A DNA stretch of 26,073 nucleotides from Hypsibius dujardini (lineage: Eukaryota > Tardigrada > Eutardigrada > Parachela > Hypsibiidae), in the NCBI GenBank assembly GCA_001579985.1, contig LRSR01013512.1, positions 1 through 26,073 of the forward strand, written 5' to 3'. The notes under the pieces were generated by a model, which worked only from the letters and a program-made list of their open reading frames with translations, was not told the DNA's origin and made no database searches. The first letter of the stretch is position 1. The number at the start of each line of letters is the position of its first letter. Below, one piece after another: positions 16,445 to 26,073 of the stretch. The translations under genes were made by a program, and so were the position numbers.

Positions 16445-19400
16445 ATGCGCTTTCCCATTGCGCACCGCTTTGTTGTGCTTATCTTGCTGGGCGATATGAG
16501 ACAGTGCGTGTACAAAGACAATTGCATTTGTTAAGGGAAAGTGCTATATGCATATCAGCGTGTGCGAGCCGTCACTCATGCAATACGCTATGGCCCCGTT
16601 AAGCACTTTACACGAAGTGATCCTAAACCGGATCAACGTCGTCAACACCGTGTACCCAAAACACCCTGTCTTCAGAGAGTTAACGGCGGATTTTTGTCTC
16701 ACCCGACGACGGACAATAGACAGATCATAAAATAAAATGATTCAAAGTCACCCGAAAAAATTTAAAATTATTGTTTTCTTAATTGAATGGAACTATGAAA
16801 GGAAAAAATACTTTTGAAACTCAAATCGAGTTCGACCTGGAACCCGGCGTTAATGGATTAAAACGGTTCCAACTGAATCCAAGATTAACGCTGGATTTAA
16901 AAAACTTCAAATCATCCGTAATTTAAAATCGCTTGTGAAATGTGTGAGTGCCTCGACCTTAGTCAGTGTTCCATCTTCCACTGCCCACAAAGTAAAGACA
17001 TTTTAAGGTGGGAAGCGTGCGAGAGCGTCTGTCAGTCAGTTCTATAATGAGGTTCCTCAAGTTTTATCCTTCCGGCCACATCTGTGCGATGAGTCTCACT
17101 TTCCTCTGGAGCAATACGCAATACGTCATGCGCAATACGCAATTACTTAGATCATGTGCGGTTACAATGCCGCATCCTGTAGAGCATCCTCAATAAAACT
17201 AAATTGCCCACAATTTTCCCTCATTACAATCAATTAAAAATATATTGATCTGAAAAGAATCCTATATTCGATTTTTCCAATTCAACAAGCGTGTCTGCAT
17301 GTTTATGGGAGAGAATACTCAAAGCCGCCACTTTTGTGTAATTATTCCTTCAGCTTCATACAAGTATTCATCGGATTTGGATTGCGACTCGTTTTCAGTG
17401 CCTCCGAAGCTCATGACTTAAAAAACAGCAATGTTGGACAACGGTTGTCAGAATTTCAGTAATAATTCCGGGACGATTCTTCAGGTCGAAATCATCACGC
17501 TGACCTCCTTGTATCCTTTGCTTCTCGGTGGACTACAATATGTCGGACCTGCCTTTGAATCGGCCCGAGAAGATATCCGTAGTCAGTATCCAAAACTCAA
17601 CTTTACACAAACCTTCATCTACGGAGAAAACGCCCCTTATCCGGATTGGCTGGCGCAATACGAAAATGTTCTGGCGTATTATTACTACCGAATTCGTCGG
17701 ACCCCGCCTCAAGAAGCACCGCATGTCACAGCCTTTGTCATGGCAGGTTGGGCAACGAAACATTCAAATGCTTCTATTTATATCAGTTCTCTTTCAGTTC
17801 AGTTCAGTTCAGTTCTCTTTCTGGTTAAATCACAAAACGATTAACCCAAAATTAAATTAAACCGGTAAGCATAAAATTTAAAGCATTTAACAACAAGTAT
17901 TTTGGTTTTACTTGTTTAGATGACTAAAAAACCGACTGATCGATGAAATCGATGAAATGTAGACTTTGTCAGCCATTTTGAGCTAAAACTGGACTGAAAA
18001 GAGCTGAGTGAACAATTTTAAGTAGTTAAACCTTTTTTTTTTACTTTAAAATTATGCTCCCCAAATGTTTATTGTTAAGGTCTAGCACAATCCGCTAATT
18101 CAAATGTTATTGAAGGTGGCAGTGACTCGGTGGGCAGCGGCTATTTCGCCACTCAACTCGATAAACTTTTCATAACAAGGTCAGAATTTAATGATCTCTC
18201 ATTAATCTCGTAATAATATTTCCTGACAATTTCTGCGCGACCTTGCAGTGTCTCGCAGCCTCCTGATATCCGAAACAGAGTCAAGTGGCCAACTTGGATT
18301 ACCACCTCTATCAACTCGAGGACTTCAATGCGGACGCTCTTTGAAAACTTAATTCTAATGTTCCAATGGCGGACCTCATTTATTATTTGCGACTCAAACA
18401 GCAATATTATCTTTGAAACATATTCTGAAAACATTCGTCAGGCTTTGGTGGCTAAAGGCGTGCAAGTGACCCGAGTGGTATTTGATTCGAGAAAGGTTCT
18501 GCCGGATTATTACGGCACACTTTTGCGCTTTATAAAAGACACAAGTCGAGGTATAATCGTTTATTAATGTTTTCATCTATTAGATAAAAGTCAAACCGAT
18601 AATTTATACTGTATTAATATTGCAGTTGTTTTCTACTTCGGTCATTCCGAATCTTTACACAAGATACTGGTGTGTGACTTTGAGCCCCATTCTTCACTTA
18701 TAATAACCCTCACTGCTCAGAATGAGCTTACAATTTAAATCGTAGATCACTGCGGCTGGACAGAACATGACTCGAGGCGATTTTGTAAGTACAAGTGAAT
18801 AACTGGAATTTCTGACCGAATTTCTGTTATATAATTTTCACTACTCTCTTCCGTTTATTTCAAGGTTTTCTTGGCCTTCCTCCCCTTTCGGCACGTTTCG
18901 TTTGGAGACTTTGGTTTACCTCCACTTAATGACAGTTCAACACGCGAAGTAAGCGTAGGTCGAAAAACGTTCTACAGAAAGAGTATTCAAAGTTCGCTTT
19001 GCAAAATTTGCAGCGATTATCTCGCTAATTCAAACTCGCTAATCTCCCTGGTTTTGCACGCCCTTGCAACGGTGATACAAGGACACGCCCCCTGGCTTAC
19101 CTGAAGCTGTGTCTCCTTCGCTAATCTCGACTGACATGGACCACTCACACGACAGACGCACACAATTAGCGAGCAGATAACCGAGAAAAGCGGCTCCTCA
19201 GCTGCTTTTCTCGCTCATCTTCAAAACCAGGGAGATTAGCGAGTTTGAATTAGCGAGATAATTGCTGCAAATAAGCGAACTTTGAATACCCTTAGTAATG
19301 AATCCGCCTCGCTTATAATGTTGAAAGGGATGCCGTGTATGATTGATTTCGGTTTAAACTCGTCGCAGGCTCTTAAGACGGCGTTCAAGTGCCTCCTGAT

Positions 19401-21572
19401 CATGGAGCCTCAACGAGAACCGGAGAAGAAAAGTACCGAGGACTTGCAGAGCAGCTGGAGGAAACTTTCAAAAGTGCTGGATAACTCCACATACGGTCCA
19501 GGGGAAATGGTATTAAGAGTGTGACCTATCACTCGTATTTAAAAATGAAAATTTCTTCACATGATCTCATTTCGAATTCAACTTGGAACCATTTTGTAAT
19601 GAAAAAATATTTCTTTGAGTCAGAGGGCGGAGCTGTGTAACAGTCTTGGAAAAAACTCCCTATTAATTTCTGTCATGTTCCAGAAGTGTACATAGCTCCG
19701 CCCCCAGATTTCCGAAACGTATTTTGGTGGTGTCAATCGAATCGAATTGAATTTGATTTCAGGGTGAAATGGAATTTAAAAAAGGTTTATTTCGTTATAA
19801 AATGTTGAGTTTATGCCAAAAAAAACTGACGACCAGAATTTTAATTAAAACGTGAATCGCATTAAAAAACAACCAATTGCAGATGTCACCACATCCAACA
19901 GCCACGTACATTGCGATGATGGCATTGGCTGAGGTAGAGTAGCATAAAACTTATTTGAGAGGAATGCTGTTAGAAATAATCAAAATAACGTGAGATTTTT
20001 GAGGGGAGGTTCTTGATGAGATTCGTCAAGAGGCATTGCTGACTGCTGCAAGCGACAAATCAACTGATGCCTTCAGCGGTCGAAATGTAGCCGCACGTTT
20101 TCTCGGCCGAACTTTAGCCAATGACAAAACCGAATCGCTGATCATCGACCGAGCTGGCGAACGAACAATTCCAATGGCAGTTACACAGCTCGACCCGGAA
20201 ACCGGCGAAGTGGCTGTAAGTTTGGGTGAATTGCAAAGAGCTTTGCCGATTAAGAACGAACAAACTCGTCTAACTGGATCTAATTTTAAATATAATGTTG
20301 TGGATATATTTTAATATCTTTACAAATCAACATAGGCGACGAGTCGTGGTTTTAATTGAAAATACTTATTCAGTACGAAAATGCTTAACGAAGACAGAAT
20401 ATGTTTAAAGTGAAAAGAGGCAAAGTCCAATAGGTTTATGTAAATATTCAAATGAACATAATTTTTGGTGAAAAACAGTATGACTTCCACAGATTATCCT
20501 GGAGCAAGACGCCGTGAAAATGGTCTTGAGACAAACAGGCATCGTCAAGTGGCAAGCGGCTTGGCCAGTTCTTGACCGTCCTGCATGCGGATTTCACGGC
20601 GAAACTTGTCGAGGATCAGGTGCGTGGGGATGATATATCCTCTCCTATTAGCGAGAGTGCGGTCGTCAAATGTTTGCCATCAATCAACAAAAAGTATCAA
20701 ACACGTTTTGATAAATGAGTTTGAACAAGTGATCAGAGGGAGTTGCCAAGGAAATACGATCAGTGAATTTCGAAAATTCGCTGATCGTATTTGGCTGATG
20801 TGCAAGGCATCCCGGCTGTCAACAATCGAATAGACCAATCACAGGCCTTGGTTTTGACGCACACAGTTTAACAATTTGGTTGCTCGCTGATACTTTTTTT
20901 GACGGACTTTTTTGACTTTTGATTGACGGCCGCATTTTCGCTAATTTCTGCAGATGAATTTTAACGTTTTAGTTACACATCAATTGTAATGTATCTTTAC
21001 ACAGCACACGGCAGCAGCGTACAATACGGTATAGGATTTGGAACGGCTGTGTTGGGAATCTTATCCGTCTCCGTATTCATTTACCTAAGGTATGAGATGA
21101 AATCTGTATTTCGGCTCACTCCATTTGGTCGATAAATCGGTTCAATCAAGGTTTCTCTTTGATAGCAGATGCTTGATTGTTTGATTTTTTGTAATACATC
21201 CTAGTAATACTATAGCACTTCTAAAAATCAAACAATCAAGCACCTGTCATCAAGAAGTAACCCATGAGTGAGCCGATTTATCGACCAAGCTGGAGGGTGA
21301 GCCGATTTATTGACCAAGTTGGAGGGTGAGCCGAAATACAGACTTCTCCTCAGACTATAAGAAAGAGCCGGGGAACTACACATTTCTCGCAGCAGAATAT
21401 GAAAGCTTTGGTTGTTGATTCTAGAATCTCACGCATAACTGGCATAACTGGCATGACTAGCTGGTGGGTCGTCGAGCCACACCACATCTCGTACCGCGTC
21501 AGCACGTCATCATACCTGCACTCCGCAAAGCATTCGTTTATGAGTTTTTCTTGTGCTGACCGTGCGTGCTAG
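16445..21572 (+). CDS. Natriuretic-peptide-receptor/receptor-guanylyl-cyclase-like protein, copy 2, cyclase-less
   Basis: Preferred exons: 16445-16503, 17460-17746, 18116-18179, 18249-18550, 18626-18669, 18746-18784, 18865-18948, 19369-19509, 19883-19933, 20009-20215, 20493-20619, 21005-21089, 21362-21572 (566 residues). Exon 1 encodes a signal peptide, MRFPIAHRFVVLILLGDMR, ending in phase 2. It fits the acceptor at 17459, which is conserved with copy 1. Without it, ATG 17431 could start the protein. Domains parallel copy 1: YVGPAFESAREDI, FIICDSNSN, VVFYFGHSESLHKIL, VFLAFLPFRHVSFGDFG, MSPHPTATYIAMMALAE, the Cys pair (ACGFHGETC), then the helix YGIGFGTAVLGILSVSVFIY. The tail has WWVVEPHH after an ITGITGMT repeat and stops at TAG 21572. 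No kinase or cyclase domain occurs before copy 3. NFT and NMT glycosylation sites are kept. Confidence 0.83.
16548..16730 (+). CDS. Alternative small ORF, 60 codons
   Basis: Unrecognised. The frame (MHISVCEPSLMQYAM, then HEVILNRINVVNTVYPKHPV) looks protein-like, and an AATAAA signal (16731-16736) follows its stop immediately. Its acceptor (ATATCAG, to 16558) is also in phase with the signal-peptide exon 16445-16503. That would make a secreted protein of about 76 residues with two cysteines. This competes with using the same exon for receptor copy 2. Both splice forms could exist. Confidence 0.28.
   Translation: MHISVCEPSLMQYAMAPLSTLHEVILNRINVVNTVYPKHPVFRELTADFCLTRRRTIDRS
16737..17459 (+). 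other. First intron or upstream region of copy 2
   Basis: It holds an AT-rich stretch with repeated TTAA/GGATT pieces (16840-16905). At 17110-17150 there is a short CAATACG repeat. An AATAAA sits near 17191. No supported exon. Confidence 0.4.
17783..17823. repeat. CAGTT pentamer microsatellite
   Basis: Four to five TTCAG units with CTCTTT at both ends, just after the exon at 17746. Confidence 0.85.
18978..19296. mobile_element. Long-arm MITE, intact, arms of about 75 bp
   Basis: The left arm (GTATTCAAAGTTCGCTT, TGCAGCGATTATCTCGCTAA, CTCCCTGGTTTTG) is mirrored by the right arm ending CTTTGAATACCCTTA. The left arm has a short insertion. The interior has a second inverted pair (GCGAGCAGATAACCGAG / GCTTTTCTCG). 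It fills most of the 420-bp intron between exons 18865-18948 and 19369-19509; the same intron in copy 1 is 83 bp. Confidence 0.9.
19620..19707. mobile_element. Small inverted-repeat element, GGGCGGAGCT ends
   Basis: GGGCGGAGCTGTGTA and TACATAGCTCCGCCC are inverted with one mismatch, about 88 bp apart. It is in the same intron as the similar pair at 10737-10786 in copy 1. Confidence 0.55.
20648..20944. mobile_element. 297-bp inverted-repeat element in copy 2 intron
   Basis: TTAGCGAGAGTGCGGTCGTC at the left pairs with GACGGCCGCATTTTCGCTAA at the right, with a few mismatches. AGTATCA/TGATACT extends the arms inward. A central palindrome (AATACGATCAG / CTGATCGTATT, around 20754-20795) is also present. 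It lies between the juxtamembrane and transmembrane exons. Confidence 0.75.
21104..21341. mobile_element. 238-bp inverted-repeat element beside the copy 2 tail exon
   Basis: CTGTATTTCGGCTCAC and GTGAGCCGAAATACAG are exact terminal inverted repeats. CGATAAATCGG and GCTTGATTGTTTGATTTTT also pair internally. The right arm contains a 30-bp duplicated unit. It starts 15 bp after the transmembrane-exon donor and ends 20 bp before the tail-exon acceptor (21360-21361), so it fills almost the whole intron. Confidence 0.85.
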
Positions 21573-23162
21573 TCGAATTTGTTTCCCAGCGTTTCAGTGT
21601 CGCTCTAATTTATTTGCAATAACAAAACGTGAAGAAACACTGCAGGAATTTGTTTTGTTTTCCAAAACTGCAGGTCAGAGACCAATTTAGTGTGTGTGTG
21701 TGAAACTTCAAAGCAATGTTCTGTAAATCTAAAAAGCTTAATTTTAATACACTTTTTCATTTTGCAGATAATGATTTTTGCAAATTTCAAAAAGCAAGGT
21801 AATAGTTCTCCCTTTCATTTTTCAATTTCCTCAAAACAAACATTTGCATGAAAGAGAAAAAAATCGATAAAACTCGAAACGAAATTAAAATAAATCGAAA
21901 AAAATTGCTGTGGCGCTTTGTGTAACCTTAATTACCCCTTTATTTAATCCCTGCCTGTCACGTGAGGTCAATCCTGTAAAGACATCCTTTCTCATTTTCG
22001 GTTTAACGGAATGTCTAATGCAAATTCGCAAACCGAAATCTGCCGACATTCTCTTTATGTTCATTCAAAATAACTACTTTGATTAATTAAGATGGCCCAG
22101 AAGCCAGCAAATACGCTTTGAATTTGGTGTAACATGTACTTTCTAGCAAAAGATTGATGCGAATATAGGTAAAGGCTGCTACGTGTTACGTGCCGCGTGT
22201 ACTTTCTAACAAAAGGTTGATCCGTAGACTGAGCAATATTTGACAAAAAAGGGACAATAAAGACTGTCTGCCGACTGGGAAAAATGAATGTCTTTTTCAT
22301 CCCCGACACTTCTCAACAAAATCGTTCGGTAAGCTTAACCCGTTAACGCCTGGTACTAAATCGGTTCCAAAAGTATTTTTCCTTGCATAGATAGTTCTGT
22401 TCATTTAAGATAATAGATAATCCTTAGATAGATAATTCAATTAAGAAAAAACTAATTTTCCGTTTTTTTTGGCGACTTTGTTTGAGAATTTCTGCCGGAG
22501 GTTGGTCATGCAACAGATGAAAATTTTTCCGTCTCTAAGTTTTAGGCAACACATCAACTTTTAAAATCAGTTGAGTTTGGGAAATCACTCTAACAATCTC
22601 TGGGAAAATTCGGAGGTCGCCGTGTCGTCATTTAATGACATTGGGCGTTAACGGGTTCAACTTCTGACCTGGAATTCTGCAATTTTCAGTTGTTTCCTGG
22701 TTATTTCGAACAGAAAAGCAGGTCAATCCTTTGATTTAAGACATTTTCAAAAATTTGCACTTGGCAGTGGCTTAAGCGATGAATAGTATGCAACGTAGTA
22801 GTTTTAACCCAAAGGGTTAAAATTTACGCAATAGACCAAGAGATCTGCGTTCAGGGTTAATTGAATATTCCCTTGACAAATGCACGATCAAACAATTAAA
22901 CATTATCGTCTCTTCAATCAGATATTTTCCTTCAAGTCGGCTCAATGCTTTCGGGAACTGAACCAAAGAATGCTCTTCTTTCTAGGGAGATTGCTTCTGG
23001 GTAAACGATTTCTTCACTGGTAGCTCATTTCTTGAACCTGCAGTCGTATGTATAATACCCTTTGTATCAATTCCATTCTGCGCTTGTAAAATACTGAAAA
23101 TTTTGCCAGTGATCAGTCCGTTTTATTCGCCGCTCAAGAGCTCAAGATGATCAACGAGCAAT
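21573..23162. other. Spacer between receptor copies 2 and 3
   Basis: AT-rich, with no supported exon apart from a weak signal-exon candidate for copy 3 (ATG at about 22970, MLFFLGRLLLG, phase-2 donor near 23021). It contains the element at 22337-22657. No kinase or cyclase coding sequence was recognised. Confidence 0.55.
22337..22657. mobile_element. 321-bp element with 14-bp terminal repeats
   Basis: AACCCGTTAACGCC at the left and GGCGTTAACGGGTT at the right are exact inverted repeats. A truncated relative is at 15615-15815. No ORF. Superfamily not assigned. Confidence 0.8.
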
Positions 23163-25448
23163 ATGAACAGCAGTAATTTCACCGCGACCGGAAGGGTCCT
23201 GCAGGTTGAGATCATCACGCTGGCCTTGACCTATCCGTTGCTGCTGGGCGGACTGGCCTACATCAGCCCGGCTTTCGATTCGGCTCGCAATGACATTCGG
23301 AATAAATATCCACTGCTCAATGTGACGCAAACGCTCATCCACGGAGGGAATGCTCCCTATTCGGACTGGCTTGCGGAGTACGAGAACATGCTCGCGTTTT
23401 ATTACTACCGTACACGACCATTTTCACCGGAGAGATTACCGGACGTTACGGCTTACGTCATGGCGGGTACCATTTCTTTTTCTTTTTCATAAGACCAAAA
23501 CATACCGAAAAAAGGATTTTTCTTAAATTATTTTTCCGTTATAAAGTAAAAAGCTCGTAAATTCAAACAAAATAACCGCGAAAGAGACAACAACAAAAAA
23601 CGAAAAATAAATAGGTCGCTGTACATATACATTGATTGCCAGATTATCGACTACCCGAGTGCTGTTTTTTTTTGAAATGTTCAAGGGTCGATTCCTGAAG
23701 GAAATACCTCATCCTACTCGATTTAATTTAAATTTCTGCCCGATTTGCATATATAGATTAGAAATACGTCAACAAATAAATATTCACCTTTTGCATAGAA
23801 ATGAAGGAAACAAGTCAAATTAGATGACGGTTTTCAGCGACTACACACAACAATACATATACATTTTTTTTCACCCAACTGGCCAACTTTTTCAATAAAG
23901 GGACCGACGACACCATCGGAGTTGGTCAGTTTGCCACTCAATTGGATAAACTATTCATTACAAGGTCGGCATTAAAAGCTTCTTTACACGAGTTATTTCC
24001 GCCATAAAGTCCGAGTTCTCTGCGGGATCTTTCAGCGTCTTTCAAGCTCCTGATTTCCGAAACAAGGAAAAGTGGCCAACTTGGATTACAACTAGTGGCC
24101 TTTCCCGAACCGCATTTCGAATGATGTTTGAGAATCTCGTCAGAATGTTTAGCTGGTCCATCGTGTCGGTTGTTTGTGACGTGAACAGTAATCCGTTCTT
24201 TGACAACTATTCTGATTACATTGCTCAGATGTTGCTGAGCACTTTGCCCAACGCTCAAGTGACCCGGTTGGTGTTCGACTCGAGAAAAAGGGACATGGAT
24301 TATGAGAAACTTTTGCAGTTCATAAAGGATACAAGCCGAGGTAAGCGACAGCACAGAACAACGTAAAACGTACGCTGAATTTGATTTTTAATTTGTTTCT
24401 TTTCTTTTCTTGACCCGAAAATCCTGAAAGATTTTATTTTCTATGATTTTGACTGTAAAAACATCGATATTTGAAAAGGCTGAGGCAATCCACGTTGCCC
24501 CTCCGAAAATAGCCTCAAGTAAGGGAAGTGAACCGGGCTCGATCATAATATTTAAGGGTCAGATGATAAGTGTCATTTCGTTCCAAATGAAAAATTCAGA
24601 TTTCTAAAGTTTGTAGCCTGTTAACATTTTTTTTCATTATTTGATCCGAAATTTAGTTTGAAAGGGATAGTTTCAGCCAACAAAAGTTCGAAGAAATAGA
24701 GCAATGAGCACTACGGTGTGGCAATGTTAGAAATCGGCTTTCGGAATTGATAGTGAGGGCACACGTATTACTTCGGCTTCTACTTTCAAAAACTTGGCTG
24801 CTGATCTCCTTTTATTTTGAATTAGGGTTCAAGCGGAATGCAGTGAACAAAACAAACTTCAGTTTGAAACGAATATTTAAATTTCGCTAAAGAAATATAT
24901 AGTTCTGCTCTAACGTCTCAAGGTCTCAAGGTCCCAAGGTCTAAGATTCTAATGTTCTAAAGTATTTTTTTAACGATCAATAAAAGCTTGGCAAAGAGCT
25001 TTTTTCGACAATCACAATTCGAGACGTATGCAAAAGTACAGTTAAATTTTTTGTGGCTGTGATCGGAAATTCGCAGACTTAAACTGTCAATGTCACCTTC
25101 GTTTTTAGTGGTATTGTACTGGGGTCACTCGGTCGCTCTACACAAATTACTGGTAAAACATTAACCAAATTAACCTCCTCTTTCATGTTGAGAAAGCCAA
25201 TATTTCTATGGAATTTGAATCTGCAGATTACCGCCGCTCGGATCAACATGACTCAAGGCGATTATGTAAATGCGTGCTTGAGTAGATCCCTTTTATTGCT
25301 TCATCAAGTATAGAAAGTATGATTAAATCATCCCAATTTTCTATCTTTTCTTACACCGCAGGTATTTCTGGCATTTCTCCCCTTTCGACACGTTTCCTTT
25401 GGCAACTTTGGATGGGACGTGCTGGACAACAGCAGCGCAGAAAGTGAT
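23163..25448 (+). CDS. Natriuretic-peptide-receptor/receptor-guanylyl-cyclase-like protein, copy 3, partial
   Basis: Exons seen: 23163-23466, 23901-23964, 24036-24340, 25109-25152, 25227-25265, 25362-25448. Phases match copies 1 and 2 exactly, and the gene continues past the right edge. Recognisable blocks are YISPAFDSARNDI, GTDDTIGVGQFATQLDKL, FSWSIVSVVCDVNSN, VVLYWGHSVALHKLL, INMTQGDYVFLAFLPFRHVS. The NVT and NMT glycosylation positions are kept, and the N-terminal Cys pair is again absent. It is the most diverged of the three and more GC-rich in its first exon. Translation could start at 23163, but the conserved acceptor at 23173 and the lack of a signal peptide suggest an upstream exon. 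Whether it has a cyclase domain cannot be seen. Confidence 0.85.
24341..25108 (+). other. 768-bp intron of copy 3
   Basis: It contains a short AAGGTCTC-type 9-bp repeat near 24915-24945. The copy 1 intron at the same place is 990 bp and the copy 2 intron is only 75 bp. No exon or transposon ends were recognised. Confidence 0.5.
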
Positions 25449-25454
25449 GTAAAT

Positions 25455-25482
25455 TACTGTATCCTCCCGGCCTCAAGGGACA
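25455..25482. mobile_element. Left end of a second 28-bp-TIR element (partial)
   Basis: TACTGTATCCTCCCGGCCTC plus AAGGGACA matches the 28-bp end of the element at 13766 with a few changes. It lies 6 bp past an exon donor of copy 3. The other end was not found in the window, so its length is unknown. Confidence 0.65.
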
Positions 25483-25982
25483 GCTAAGCAACGCCCCCGT
25501 GCATACAAACACGCCCACTCAGTTTAAAATTGAGACACACACACGCATACACACGTTTAAGGGCAACGCGGCGCTTTGAAATCACCCAAAAATCTCGCCG
25601 GGTCGCCATGAATTTTTGTTATCGTGTCCCGGTCTAATTTTTTCTAACTTCTTTTTGAAGTGGCAAACTTTTATATTTTTCAGTTTTTCAAAAAAAATGT
25701 CTTTGACTTCATCGGACGTAGTCGTCCTTCTCAGGCACTCTTTTGATAACTTTGAATGGCGAATATCTTCTGATTAACCTCGTTTTGCACTTTCCTGATA
25801 GGTATTTAGAATTGCAACCTTCAAAATTCAAAGTTTTCAGCTGACTGATCTAGTAACAAAGAAAAATTCGAGAAACTCAGCGACCCAAGTTCATCCCATC
25901 CCAAAATAAGTTTTTTTTACGGTTCTTCCTCGTTTTCTCTGTAATTCATTGTTAGGTCTACCAACCGTCAGTTGGATAGTTA

Positions 25983-26073
25983 ACAAGTTTATTAGACTGA
26001 TAGTAAAGACCGCTAGAGAAATAAACTGGAAGAAAGGAAAGAAGAAGTAGAACTGCCGTAGAAATAATAAAAC
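25983..26073. repeat. Diverged third copy of the 290-bp repeat
   Basis: It begins ACAAGTTTATTAGACT and continues with TAGTAAAGAC, GGAAGAAAGGAA and AACTGCCGTAGAA. These parallel in order the blocks of the repeats at 6585 and 6965. It runs off the right edge. Confidence 0.55.

Noticed and set aside
17008-17196. 62-codon ORF with possible signal-like start (MRFLKFYPSGHI) upstream of copy 2
   Set aside because: Its only usable donor is phase 0 and does not match the phase-2 acceptor of the receptor exon; the exon at 16445 fits better.
13750-17430. Search for kinase-homology or adenylyl/guanylyl cyclase exons after copy 1
   Set aside because: No HGN, DFG-like or cyclase catalytic motifs were recognised. 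Open frames here are short or belong to transposon ends.
23938-24354. Minus-strand 138-codon ORF overlapping copy 3 exons
   Set aside because: It is the shadow of the receptor exon 24036-24340, which is supported by phase and paralogue alignment.

Overview
The window is animal nuclear DNA. It has split genes with GT-AG introns, simple repeats, many small inverted-repeat transposons and a 103-base assembly gap. No rRNA, tRNA, bacterial operon or CRISPR signal was seen. A multigene family of natriuretic-peptide-receptor/receptor-guanylyl-cyclase type beside a secreted avidin suggests an invertebrate. Large receptor-cyclase families are known in ecdysozoans such as nematodes and tardigrades, and a tardigrade is my weak guess. 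Gene models were built by hand from splice signals, reading phase and comparison between paralogues.

Left part (1-5100), minus strand. The 5' end of a secreted glycine-rich protein gene runs off the left edge (848 to 1). A complete five-exon avidin-family gene (4975 to 2772) encodes 169 residues. It keeps most biotin-contact positions and the avidin disulfide. Its introns hold a 10-bp minisatellite and a 512-bp inverted-repeat element. A doubtful ORF (2037-1591) lies between the two genes.

Middle and right (about 7345-26073), plus strand. Three tandem paralogues share the same exon phases. Copy 1 (7345-15401, 13 coding exons) and copy 2 (16445-21572) are complete through the transmembrane exon. 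Copy 3 (from 23163) runs off the right edge. Each has the type I periplasmic-binding fold of the ANF-receptor family. Copies 1 and 2 show a juxtamembrane Cys pair and one membrane helix, then end in short cytoplasmic tails. No kinase-homology or cyclase domain lies between one copy and the next. They therefore resemble NPR-C clearance receptors in layout rather than active cyclases, and copy 3 cannot be judged.

The non-coding space is full of non-autonomous DNA transposons. They include a hAT-like element with an 8-bp target duplication, a Harbinger-like element flanked by TTA, an element with 28-bp terminal repeats and a 6-bp duplication, and several long-armed foldbacks. Corresponding introns of the paralogues mostly carry different elements, so most insertions came after the gene duplications. 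The divergent interval between avidin and copy 1 (about 5000-7340) holds a foldback element and a 380-bp-spaced direct repeat, but no gene I can support.
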